Assembly (NCBI GenBank): GCA_030632525.1
Contig: DAOVUP010000095.1
Location: forward strand, 1 to 6,533
DNA from: Desulfobacteraceae bacterium
Lineage (GTDB): Bacteria > Desulfobacterota > DSM-4660 > Desulfatiglandales > Desulfatiglandaceae
Reading direction: 5' to 3'
DNA: 6,533 nt
The notes below the pieces were generated by a model. The model was not told where the DNA came from, searched no databases, and saw only the letters and a program-made list of their open reading frames with translations. Shown here piece by piece: positions 1 to 6,404 of this stretch. The position numbers were made by a program, and so were the translations under genes. Within the stretch, counting starts at the first letter, position 1; every line of letters starts with the position of its first letter.

Positions 1-504
1 GCCATTGCCGCTAATCAAAATCCCGAAAAGATAAAACTCCTTTTTCTGGAGGGGTGTTATGCCCGGACAAAGGAGGCCCTGCGCTCCCTTTATCGAACCT
101 ACAACCTGGTTTTCGGCATTCTGTTCGGCCCTATGGTGGTCTTATGGATGGATATTTTTTACAGGTTCAGGATGGATAAGGTGAGTCCTGCGCTATTGGC
201 CCGGCAGATTGACATCCCCGTGCTGATTATTCACGGGGACGAAGACGAGAATTTTCCACTTCACCATGCCTGGAGGCTAAGGGACGGCTTTCCTGCCGGC
301 AGGGCGGAACTCTTTGTGGGCAAAGGCGCAGATCACAGCGACTGTAGTCACACTCCCGAATATCCCGCCGCCATTCAAGCCTTTGTGAATCGGCACCTGC
401 AAAAGGGCTCCTGTTCAGACGTTGCTCAAGATCTCGCAGGATCTGTAAATGGTCCGAAAGACCTCTCTTCTAACAAAAAACATTTGCGTGGTTACGGGGA
501 ATGA
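1..504 (+). CDS. Alpha/beta hydrolase, C-terminal part (cut by window start)
   Basis: The frame is open from base 1 to the TGA at 502-504, giving 167 visible residues, so the gene begins to the left of the window. The visible part matches the second half of an alpha/beta hydrolase (serine hydrolase or peptidase-like). A strand-turn motif HGDEDENFP carries the likely catalytic acid (about visible residue 82), and GADHSD carries the likely catalytic histidine (about residue 112). The nucleophile serine elbow should lie upstream and is not visible. A hydrophobic stretch around visible residues 36-56 probably belongs to the cap region. After the last domain helix there is a polar tail of about 35 residues with no recognisable motif. 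The substrate cannot be told. The gene converges on the minus-strand cluster, so it is a separate transcription unit and need not share its pathway. The internal ATG at 133 is not the start, because homologous sequence continues upstream of it. Confidence 0.8.
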   Translation, partial: AIAANQNPEKIKLLFLEGCYARTKEALRSLYRTYNLVFGILFGPMVVLWMDIFYRFRMDKVSPALLARQIDIPVLIIHGDEDENFPLHHAWRLRDGFPAGRAELFVGKGADHSDCSHTPEYPAAIQAFVNRHLQKGSCSDVAQDLAGSVNGPKDLSSNKKHLRGYGE

Positions 505-627
505 AGCGGCGAGTTATTCTAGATCCACCATTCCTGACCGGCTAACCAGTCTTATCAGCGACGTGTTTCCTTAAAATGAGAAGAACATTTCTTAACTTCC
601 CCGCTACAAACGGGATAAATAGGCACT

Positions 628-2652
628 TTACTTCTTGAACTCAGGTTTTCTCTTCTCAAGAAAGGCGGAAATCCCCTCCTTGGCCGCATCAGTGCAGGCG
701 ATCTCACCAAACCCCTTGTAGCCAAGCTCGATAGCATCGGCAAAGCTCTCCGCCGCGGCAGCCTCTTTGACTGTCTTGGCGGTTATGCTGACGGCTTCCC
801 TGCTCAAAGGCCGCTTACCTGCCATTGGCTGATCAGGGAGTTTGATCTCGGGGATATGGATTTTCCCATCTGAAATTCTTGCGATCTTTCCCTGGAGATT
901 ATTGACCTCTTCTATGGCCGCGTTGATTAACTCTGACTGATTATCCACCACCTTTGCAACCATCCCCGCCTCTTTAGCCTCCATAGCCTTAATGGGCCTG
1001 GCAAAACATATCATGTCATGAAAGAGTTGGGCACCCTGGGGCCATCTCCTGTAGGGAACAACACAACCGCCGATTCCAGGCAGGATCCCCAAGGTGATTT
1101 CAGGAAATTGAAAAAAGGCCTTCTTAACGGCAACCATTGAGTGACATCGCAGCGCCACTTCAAAGCCACCACCCAGGGCCATGCCGTTTATGGCCGCAAC
1201 AACCGGCTTTTCCATCTGGTCCATGAACAACTGGACCTTGGCACACTCCCTGGAGTACTGAATACTCGCCTCGCTGTCGCCTAACATCTCGGGGAATTTT
1301 CCTATGTCCGCGCCCGCTGAAAATGCGTTGTTTCCGTATCCGGTGATAACAAACCCTTTTACAGAAGGATCATCAATATACTCCTTCAACACAGAAAGGA
1401 TCTCATCTGTTATCTCATCGGTGAGGGCATTCATGGCCTGGGGTCTCCGGATGGTAATGATCTTCACCCTATCAATCTCGTCCACCAATACAAAACGTTT
1501 GAAGTCCTGATACCCGGCAAAGGGCCCCTTTGCTTGCGGAAAACCCGGACGATCCGCCTCGAATTTATCCATAATCCTCTTGACTTCGGCCTCACCCAGA
1601 TCCCTCATCACATCAAAGGGACCTTTTCTGAAACCGAGGGCGATCTGGCAACCGAAGTTGAGGTCTTCCTTTGTGCCTATCCCCCTGTCAATGACATCAA
1701 AGGACTGGGAGAAAAAGATGCCCAACATCCTGTCCCTTATGGTCTCTTTCAGTTGATCACTTATCTCCATCTTTGTACCAGGACGAGGCGTCAGCCACCT
1801 GTCAACCGAGCCCAGGATAGGCGCCGGTTTATAATGGGGTCCTTCTTCCATCTGGAGGGTATTGGTTTCAATGATAATGGGGTTCCCGTTTGCCATATTC
1901 AGCACAAAGAAAGGGCCGGCAAATACAAATTCCCCCGCCACCCTGTCGATCTGTCCAGCCGTAGCATCATCAAGGAGATAGGCTGCATCATTGCACCAGT
2001 TATCAAAGATCCGGTCTAACATAAAGCAGATGGCGTTGTCCGTGATCATGGGGGCCTTTCCGGTCTGGGCGAAAAACCAGAGCAAATAGTCGACCACCTC
2101 CTTGCTCGCCTTTTCCCAGCGAATGACCTCCACAGGAAGACTCCTCCAGGCCGGTGCAAAAAAGTGGGTAATGGTGGTCCTCTCCGGCTTCTTCATCTTA
2201 TTAAAGATCCGGTCTGCAGGTATGGAACTGGTGTTGGAAGTAATGATGGTATCCTCGCCAACTATATTTTCAACACTCTCAAAGATCTTCTGTTTTAAAG
2301 GTATGTTCTCCGTAGCAGCCTCTATCACCAGATCGCAGTCCTTGATCTGGTTGTAGTCCGTGGTATAGAAGATATTCTCCGCGACCGCCTTGGCCATCTC
2401 CTCCTTCATCTTCCTTTTGTCCACGGCCTTCTTCATATACCCGGCAAGCCTTTTTTCAGCGCTCTTCAGCGGTTCCTCCACCACATCCACGAGATAGAGT
2501 TTGATCCCCGGGAGGGCGCTCTTGAGATAGTACCCGATATCAGGTCCTATGGTCCCTGCCCCGATGACAGCGATCTCCTTTGGAAGGGGGTACGCCGGGG
2601 TAATCAACAGGGGGTTGTATGAGGTCGGGTAAAGCTTCTTTTCCTGGTCCAT
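628..2652 (-). CDS. Fused 3-hydroxyacyl-CoA dehydrogenase / enoyl-CoA hydratase
   Basis: Predicted 674-residue cytoplasmic bifunctional enzyme. It would hydrate an enoyl-CoA and oxidise the resulting 3-hydroxyacyl-CoA with NAD. The order is dehydrogenase first and crotonase last, as in archaeal-type fusions and the reverse of FadB. An NAD-binding Rossmann domain spans about 26-205 (GAGTIG at 31-36), a C-terminal dehydrogenase domain about 206-378, a crotonase domain about 385-590, and a helical tail runs to the end. Dehydrogenase residues: S142, H163 and E175 match the classical Ser, His and Glu, but the usual active-site Asn is D213, and the HFFNP motif reads HFFAP. Crotonase residues: oxyanion-hole AGAD at 446-449, G495, and both catalytic glutamates, E498 and E518, exactly 20 apart as in rat crotonase. 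Start chosen at 2652 (MDQEKK), which has a strong SD; the in-frame ATG at 2697 would translate a repeat. It lies 145 bp downstream of bamB. Likely role: beta-oxidation-type steps on ring-derived CoA esters. Exact substrate unknown. Confidence 0.9.
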   Translation of the reverse strand: MDQEKKLYPTSYNPLLITPAYPLPKEIAVIGAGTIGPDIGYYLKSALPGIKLYLVDVVEEPLKSAEKRLAGYMKKAVDKRKMKEEMAKAVAENIFYTTDYNQIKDCDLVIEAATENIPLKQKIFESVENIVGEDTIITSNTSSIPADRIFNKMKKPERTTITHFFAPAWRSLPVEVIRWEKASKEVVDYLLWFFAQTGKAPMITDNAICFMLDRIFDNWCNDAAYLLDDATAGQIDRVAGEFVFAGPFFVLNMANGNPIIIETNTLQMEEGPHYKPAPILGSVDRWLTPRPGTKMEISDQLKETIRDRMLGIFFSQSFDVIDRGIGTKEDLNFGCQIALGFRKGPFDVMRDLGEAEVKRIMDKFEADRPGFPQAKGPFAGYQDFKRFVLVDEIDRVKIITIRRPQAMNALTDEITDEILSVLKEYIDDPSVKGFVITGYGNNAFSAGADIGKFPEMLGDSEASIQYSRECAKVQLFMDQMEKPVVAAINGMALGGGFEVALRCHSMVAVKKAFFQFPEITLGILPGIGGCVVPYRRWPQGAQLFHDMICFARPIKAMEAKEAGMVAKVVDNQSELINAAIEEVNNLQGKIARISDGKIHIPEIKLPDQPMAGKRPLSREAVSITAKTVKEAAAAESFADAIELGYKGFGEIACTDAAKEGISAFLEKRKPEFKK

Positions 2653-2658
2653 TATTTT

Positions 2659-2667
2659 CTCCTCTCC
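2659..2667 (-). promoter_or_regulatory. Ribosome binding site of the HAD/ECH gene
   Basis: On the minus strand the sequence reads GGAGAGGAG, followed by six bases and ATG at 2650-2652. This strong purine-rich site decides in favour of the 2652 start over the in-frame ATG at 2697, whose extra 15 codons would run through the 9-nt repeat and through this site itself. Confidence 0.75.
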
Positions 2668-2676
2668 TTTTCCTCT

Positions 2677-2699
2677 CACAGGGCCCACAGGGAACACAG
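2677..2699. repeat. Three CACAG units at 9-nt spacing
   Basis: CACAG begins at 2677, 2686 and 2695 on the plus strand; the first two units share the 7-mer CACAGGG. It sits in the leader of the HAD/ECH gene, just upstream of its ribosome binding site. From memory, CTGTG-rich 9-nt periodic intergenic repeats are common in many environmental bacterial genomes. Function unknown; it may be a degenerate dispersed repeat. Confidence 0.45.
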
Positions 2700-2755
2700 A
2701 GTTTTTCTCTTCTTACGCTGCGAGAGATTTCATTGTCTAAGTTAGGGCTATGCGC

Positions 2756-2777
2756 AAAAATGCGTTCACGAAACGCA
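2756..2777 (-). terminator. Weak intrinsic terminator after bamB
   Basis: On the minus strand TGCGTT, a 5-nt loop and AACGCA form a perfect 6-bp stem (2761-2777), followed at once by five T residues (2756-2760). It starts about 20 nt past the bamB stop codon, the usual place for a rho-independent terminator. The stem is short and the T tract is broken by G after five bases, so termination is probably partial, which would lower HAD/ECH expression relative to bamB. Not tested by folding software. Confidence 0.5.
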
Positions 2778-2797
2778 GGTTCAGAGGTTTTTCAATA

Positions 2798-4804
2798 TCA
2801 ATCGTCAATTTCTTGAGACCGGGTTTCTTTAGGTGCACCATCTTCATCATCCGATAAAATGCCCCTTTTTATAAAGTCTTCACTCACGTAATCCAAGCCC
2901 AGCTCATGCAAGGACTCTTTGGTCGGAATACCCTCTTTATTCCACCCCTTAAACTTGTAATACGTATCCAGGAGTTCCTCTTCAAGCTCGGGAATCCGTT
3001 TCTTCCAATGATCCTCTGGCGGCTTGTCGTCCTTTCTTCGCATACCTCTTCTGATGTTGATGGCCCTTACCAGGGTTCGATACCGTTTGGTGGCCTGGGT
3101 GAGTTTGTCTTCGTCCATATCTATCCCGGCGCCTGCTGAGATAAATTTCGGGAAATTATGTATGTGATAGGGGGGCTTCATGTGAAAAGACGACACACCG
3201 GCGCACATGCCGAGAGCGTCATCGATGTAGTGCATCCGCTCCATCCAGTCGACAATATCACACGTCATCTCAACCGTCGGATAATAGGGCATTGAGTTTT
3301 CTCCGCGGGGTTCCCAATCCAGGAAGTACTGTTTGAACTTGTCATCCGGAACCTGAAACCAGTCCTTTACAAATTTTTCTCTGTGCTCTCTCTTGGGAAA
3401 AGGCCCTTGCGGAAACTGCCCTTCAATCTGAGTAATATTCATCTTTTCGCCGGTACAATACATCAGAAAATAGATGGGATTCAGCATGCCCAGTTTAAGA
3501 GGCAGCTGCTCTTGTTTTTTAATATTATTATGTGCATATGCTTCGGCACCCTTGCCAATCTGTTCAGCAGCCCAATGGGTGCCATTGGCCAATATATCAC
3601 CGATCCCTTCACGATGAACAATTCTGTCAAGCAACCAGTAAAAGCGTTCTTCGTTGTCAGATGGCATTCCCTGCATGTCATCATCCGTCAAGATACCGTC
3701 TTCATAGAGCTCCAGTGCGAAAGCCATCACCTGCGGGGCTGAATAGCCATCCACACCGTACTCCGTAGCACGTTGTGCGATCGTCAAACCAAAATCCAGG
3801 TTTGACATGGCGGCCATCGTATATGTCAGTTTCGTGAAACACTTCATCATGTATGTTGGAAGTCCCGGCATGGAAAGCGTTGCCGCGCATTTCATAGGAC
3901 AATTATAGCAGCTTATGAGCCGCGTCCTTGCATTGTCCAGCGTCTCTTTCCATTCCTTTGCAATGTCTTCGTTCCAAAAATCTCTTCTGCGGGTTCGGGC
4001 GTTTCCCCAGGAAAAATTCTCGGTGTGCCATTTCTCATCATGGATAGCCATCTCCTGCGGTGATCCGAGCACAGCCAATATAGGTATAACTCCTTGTATT
4101 GGATTTTTTTCCCGGAATTTAATATATTCCAGCACTTCGTTGCAAAGCTCCAGGTATTCAGCCGGTTGAGCAACATTGATGTCCTTGGTTCCGCGAACAA
4201 CGATGGCCTTAACCCCCTTGTCTCCCATAACAGCCCCGATACCGCCGCGGCTTGCACTGGACTTGCCCTGCTCGATGGAAGCAAAAAAAACCCTATTTTC
4301 TCCGGCCAGGCCAATGGCGGCTACTTTGGCTTTAGGTTCTTTCAACTCCTGCCGGATCAGCTCTGCAGTTTCATTAGAGCCTTTCCCCTTCAAATGAGAG
4401 GCATCACGAATCTCTACTTTGTCATTGTTGATCCACAAATATACCAGTTCAGGGGACTTGCCGCGAAGAATCACTTTGTCATAACCGGCATATTTCAATT
4501 CGGGTGCCCAGAATCCCCCCATCATCGAAAATGCCATCAATTTCGTCTGAGGAGAAATAGTGGAAACAATGGTGCGGTTACAGCCGGTAGCAGGTGTACC
4601 ACACAAAAGACCAGCGCCGAATATGAGGAGATTATCGGGAGAAAAGGCTTCAACTTCAGGCGGAACTCGGTCCCATAATATCTTGGCGTTGGTACCAAGT
4701 CCACCGAGGTAAAGCTCGGTGTCTTTCGGGTCCGTTGCGACCCTCTCGATATTTCCTCGGGTTAGATCAACCTCTAAATTAAATCCTGTTTCTGCGTATC
4801 TCAT
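2798..4804 (-). CDS. bamB: BamB-like class II benzoyl-CoA reductase, tungsten subunit
   Basis: A 668-residue member of the aldehyde:ferredoxin oxidoreductase family, which binds a tungsten bis-pterin and one [4Fe-4S] cluster. It resembles BamB of Geobacter metallireducens (about 653 residues) nearly end to end as I remember that sequence. BamB reduces benzoyl-CoA to cyclohexa-1,5-diene-1-carbonyl-CoA without ATP, within the cytoplasmic BamBCDEFGHI complex. Visible residues: cluster ligands C299, C302 and C306 (CX2CX3C) and C534 in LGMC; C322, which aligns with the cysteine recalled as the tungsten ligand; E251 and H260, which align with residues proposed for proton transfer. Pterin-domain sequence includes GGLGTNAK at 34-41 and SRGGIGAVMGDKG at 185-197. 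All key positions are intact, so the enzyme should be active. The last 18 residues form an acidic tail that looks longer than usual. ATG at 4802-4804 is preceded by a GAGG core seven bases away. No bamC or other electron-input gene is adjacent, so a paralogue acting on another aryl-CoA is possible. Confidence 0.88.
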   Translation of the reverse strand: MRYAETGFNLEVDLTRGNIERVATDPKDTELYLGGLGTNAKILWDRVPPEVEAFSPDNLLIFGAGLLCGTPATGCNRTIVSTISPQTKLMAFSMMGGFWAPELKYAGYDKVILRGKSPELVYLWINNDKVEIRDASHLKGKGSNETAELIRQELKEPKAKVAAIGLAGENRVFFASIEQGKSSASRGGIGAVMGDKGVKAIVVRGTKDINVAQPAEYLELCNEVLEYIKFREKNPIQGVIPILAVLGSPQEMAIHDEKWHTENFSWGNARTRRRDFWNEDIAKEWKETLDNARTRLISCYNCPMKCAATLSMPGLPTYMMKCFTKLTYTMAAMSNLDFGLTIAQRATEYGVDGYSAPQVMAFALELYEDGILTDDDMQGMPSDNEERFYWLLDRIVHREGIGDILANGTHWAAEQIGKGAEAYAHNNIKKQEQLPLKLGMLNPIYFLMYCTGEKMNITQIEGQFPQGPFPKREHREKFVKDWFQVPDDKFKQYFLDWEPRGENSMPYYPTVEMTCDIVDWMERMHYIDDALGMCAGVSSFHMKPPYHIHNFPKFISAGAGIDMDEDKLTQATKRYRTLVRAINIRRGMRRKDDKPPEDHWKKRIPELEEELLDTYYKFKGWNKEGIPTKESLHELGLDYVSEDFIKRGILSDDEDGAPKETRSQEIDD

Positions 4805-4926
4805 TTTTCCCCCTCTAAATCACCTGAATGCGTGGCATTCTTTTTGATCATGGCTGTACAGAAGGTCTCATCTTCACAGATGGGCACAAAATTCAGTTGG
4901 ATTTTGCCATTTGTTACGAGTCCCAC
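4801..4926 (-). CDS. Possible 41-residue coupled small ORF
   Basis: A minus-strand frame opens with GTG at 4924-4926, inside the last codons of the VOC gene, and ends with TGA at 4801-4803. That stop overlaps the bamB start as ATGA. It fills the whole VOC-bamB gap in one open frame and would couple translation of the two genes. The peptide has two cysteines (CEDETFC, residues 17-23) and a polar, charged C-terminus; I do not recognise it. Against it: there is no convincing ribosome binding site before the GTG, and an open frame of this length could arise by chance. The bamB ribosome binding site lies within its last codons. Confidence 0.25.
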   Translation of the reverse strand: MGLVTNGKIQLNFVPICEDETFCTAMIKKNATHSGDLEGEK

Positions 4927-5339
4927 TTATAATCAATCAGCTCGGTCAAGACCCCGTTCAGTTTTTTGGGATGTATAAAGGCAAATTCACAATCACGAAA
5001 AGGCCTTGCGACCTCACCCTTTGAATCCGGAATAAACGGATAGTCCTTTGCCTTCAGTTCATCAACGGCCTCTCGCGTGTTGTCCACATTAAAACTGATA
5101 AGCATAATTCCCTCACCCTTTCTATCGATGAACTTTGCCACGTCTCCGTCCGGGGCCGTGGATTCCATCAGCTCAAAACCTACTTCACCGACCAAATATC
5201 TGGCCACTTTGATCTTTTCAAGCTCATCGACATAGGCGTCATCAGGACCTGACTTGCCCAACATGGGTTCCCACACCTTCTTGGCTGTCTCCAAATCCTT
5301 GACCGCAATACATATATGATCAATCTTGTTTATCTTCAT
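4914..5339 (-). CDS. VOC-fold protein, methylmalonyl-CoA epimerase-like
   Basis: A 141-residue cytoplasmic protein with the paired beta-alpha-beta-beta-beta units of the vicinal oxygen chelate superfamily. It starts with INKIDHICIAVKD and ends with HPKKLNGVLTELID, both close to methylmalonyl-CoA epimerase. Expected metal ligands are His, Gln/Glu, His and Glu. Here H8, E56 and E133 are in place, but the GxHHI segment that supplies the second histidine reads GIMLI (77-81), so that ligand is replaced by L80. True epimerase activity is therefore doubtful. It may isomerise or bind another CoA ester, use a different metal site, or have a non-catalytic role. Length is normal for the family. ATG at 5337-5339 has a clear AAGGAG six bases upstream. 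It lies between the regulator and bamB on the same strand, which suggests a role tied to the aryl-CoA pathway; this is inference from position. Confidence 0.82.
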   Translation of the reverse strand: MKINKIDHICIAVKDLETAKKVWEPMLGKSGPDDAYVDELEKIKVARYLVGEVGFELMESTAPDGDVAKFIDRKGEGIMLISFNVDNTREAVDELKAKDYPFIPDSKGEVARPFRDCEFAFIHPKKLNGVLTELIDYKWDS

Positions 5340-5345
5340 AATCAG

Positions 5346-5351
5346 CTCCTT
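5346..5351 (-). promoter_or_regulatory. Ribosome binding site of the VOC gene
   Basis: AAGGAG on the minus strand, six bases before the ATG at 5337-5339. It supports this start and efficient independent initiation of the VOC gene. Confidence 0.75.
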
Positions 5352-5370
5352 ACAGTTTTTAAGAACGAAG

Positions 5371-5410
5371 AATCCTACAATCCTTCAATTCCGAAATTCC
5401 TCAATTTATC
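5371..5410. repeat. Five imperfect 8-bp tandem units
   Basis: The tetR-VOC gap contains five consecutive octamers on the plus strand, starting at 5371, 5379, 5387, 5395 and 5403. Each begins AAT, and four of the five end in C; typical units are AATCCTTC and AATTCCTC. The period is exact over 40 bp although individual bases vary. It may be a worn simple repeat or a tandem binding site between the regulator and the genes it may control. Confidence 0.5.
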
Positions 5411-5455
5411 TTTCCCCTAAAACTTCACCTACACCAAGACTTTCTCTTTTGAAAA

Positions 5456-6088
5456 TTACCAGTTCTGCGCTTCTGAACCAGAAATCGGTCCTGATCCATT
5501 TGCCCTGAACCCATCAATCATCAGATTAAAAACCTCTTCCAGGTTATCGAAGAGGGAATAGGATCTATCTTTCAGAAGCCAGCGGGTTATAATATGTTCC
5601 ATTGTCCCGACAAAAATATCCCTGGCAAAATAGGGATTGAGGTCTGATTTAATCTCTCCCGATGTCCGACCTTCCTCAAATATCTCGATCAGGTATGAGT
5701 AGAGGGTTTTAACATTAGAGTAGACCTCGGTTTTCATGAAATTGGCATTAGTCTTGAGAAAGAGGTATACGATCTTGGCATCCAATGGGGCCTCTTCAAC
5801 ACGACGCAAATACCACCACAGAAATTTCCGCAACTTGTTTATGGCGCCTTTGATCCCAAACAACTGTTCTTTCAGATCTCCGATAAGTTCCAATACCCAG
5901 AGGTCCGGGATGGTAAGCAAGAGGTCTTCTTTCCCCTGAAAATAGTCATAGAGCGCTGCCTCAGACAAACCCGCCTGTCGGGAGATATCCATCACTGTGG
6001 TCTTCTGGTAGCCCTTATCAGCAAACAGCTTCTTTGCAGACTCGATAATCCTGCTTCGCGTGTTTTCTTTTGAAACCTTGTTACCCAT
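5456..6088 (-). CDS. TetR-family transcriptional regulator
   Basis: A 210-residue one-component repressor. The N-terminal helix-turn-helix domain covers about 10-56, with the recognition region TTVMDISRQAGLSEAALYDYF at roughly 30-50, followed by the typical KEDLL. The rest is the all-helical ligand-binding and dimerisation domain, hydrophobic and aromatic rich, of the kind found in regulators of fatty-acid or acyl-CoA genes. The ligand cannot be read from the sequence; an acyl-CoA or aryl-CoA of the neighbouring pathway is a reasonable guess. The ATG at 6086-6088 must be the start or close to it, because an in-frame TGA lies six bases upstream. No good Shine-Dalgarno precedes it, so translation may be weak, as is common for repressors. 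It is first in the same-strand set tetR - VOC - bamB - HAD/ECH, with 116 bp before the VOC gene. Autoregulation is likely from family habit. Confidence 0.9.
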   Translation of the reverse strand: MGNKVSKENTRSRIIESAKKLFADKGYQKTTVMDISRQAGLSEAALYDYFQGKEDLLLTIPDLWVLELIGDLKEQLFGIKGAINKLRKFLWWYLRRVEEAPLDAKIVYLFLKTNANFMKTEVYSNVKTLYSYLIEIFEEGRTSGEIKSDLNPYFARDIFVGTMEHIITRWLLKDRSYSLFDNLEEVFNLMIDGFRANGSGPISGSEAQNW

Positions 6089-6133
6089 TAATCAAAACCC
6101 GAAATATATTAGGATAATCCCGCTAATTTTCCT

Positions 6134-6163
6134 TGTATATGCTTTAACTATTTGACATCACAA
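6134..6163 (-). promoter_or_regulatory. Possible proximal tetR promoter
   Basis: Minus-strand TTGTGA (6158-6163) and TATACA (6134-6139) with an 18-base spacer, each matching the sigma-70 consensus at four of six positions. It would start transcription about 40 bases before the tetR ATG. In AT-rich DNA such matches arise by chance, so this is only a candidate. Confidence 0.3.
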
Positions 6164-6297
6164 TCGATATAACACCTTAATAAGATTAACTGCCTGCTTT
6201 TATAATGGAGAAACGTACAGCATTTATGCAACTAATTCCAAATAAATAACCAAATAATGAATACCTAACCTCATTTTTATGCTTAAAATTAATTGTC

Positions 6298-6391
6298 ATT
6301 AGGTTAATCAACTAGCTGTTATAATAGATAATTATTAATGCTATATTTTTCAATAAACCTTTTTCTTAATACTATTAGGTTATATAGCTGT
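6298..6391. repeat. Duplicated element with ATTAGGTTA and AGCTGT
   Basis: On the plus strand ATTAGGTTA is followed shortly by AGCTGT twice: 6298-6306 with 6314-6319, and 6374-6382 with 6386-6391. The copies begin 76 bases apart and differ in the short spacer (seven against three bases). The core AGGTTA also occurs inverted at 6266-6271. One copy overlaps the promoter at 6366-6394, so these may be regulator binding sites. Confidence 0.45.
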
Positions 6392-6394
6392 CAA
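6366..6394 (-). promoter_or_regulatory. Sigma-70-type promoter reading toward tetR
   Basis: Minus-strand perfect TTGACA at 6389-6394, an ideal 17-base spacer, and TATTAA at 6366-6371 (four of six). This is the best promoter-like site in the window. It reads leftward and would give tetR an untranslated leader of about 270 bases. Its spacer holds TAACCTAAT, which recurs 76 bases away; this could be an operator. Confidence 0.5.
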
Positions 6395-6404
6395 GAAAAA
6401 AATA

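Noticed and set aside
133..504. ATG at 133 as the start of the hydrolase
   Set aside because: The frame is open to base 1 and the upstream residues continue the hydrolase fold, so the gene is simply cut by the window edge.
570..615. Hairpins in the convergent gap as terminators
   Set aside because: The CCCG/CGGG stem is only 4 bp with no T tract, and the AAATG/CATTT stem is AT-rich and weak; neither can be supported.
1534..2019. Plus-strand 161-codon open frame
   Set aside because: It lies wholly opposite the HAD/ECH gene, whose protein has clear family motifs throughout; the plus-strand product shows none.
2653..2697. Longer HAD/ECH start at 2697
   Set aside because: It would translate the 9-nt repeat and the strong ribosome binding site; no good site precedes 2697, while 2652 has one at ideal spacing.
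4094..4678. Plus-strand 194-codon open frame
   Set aside because: It is antisense to the well-supported bamB gene and has no recognisable domain or ribosome binding site.
2798..4804. General aldehyde:ferredoxin oxidoreductase instead of BamB
   Set aside because: Exact positions of E251, H260 and C322, and the recalled near end-to-end similarity to BamB, favour the benzoyl-CoA reductase subunit over aldehyde-oxidising members.
6205..6249. Fourteen-residue plus-strand ORF after a TATAAT box
   Set aside because: It is too short, has no ribosome binding site, and overlaps the promoter-like box itself.
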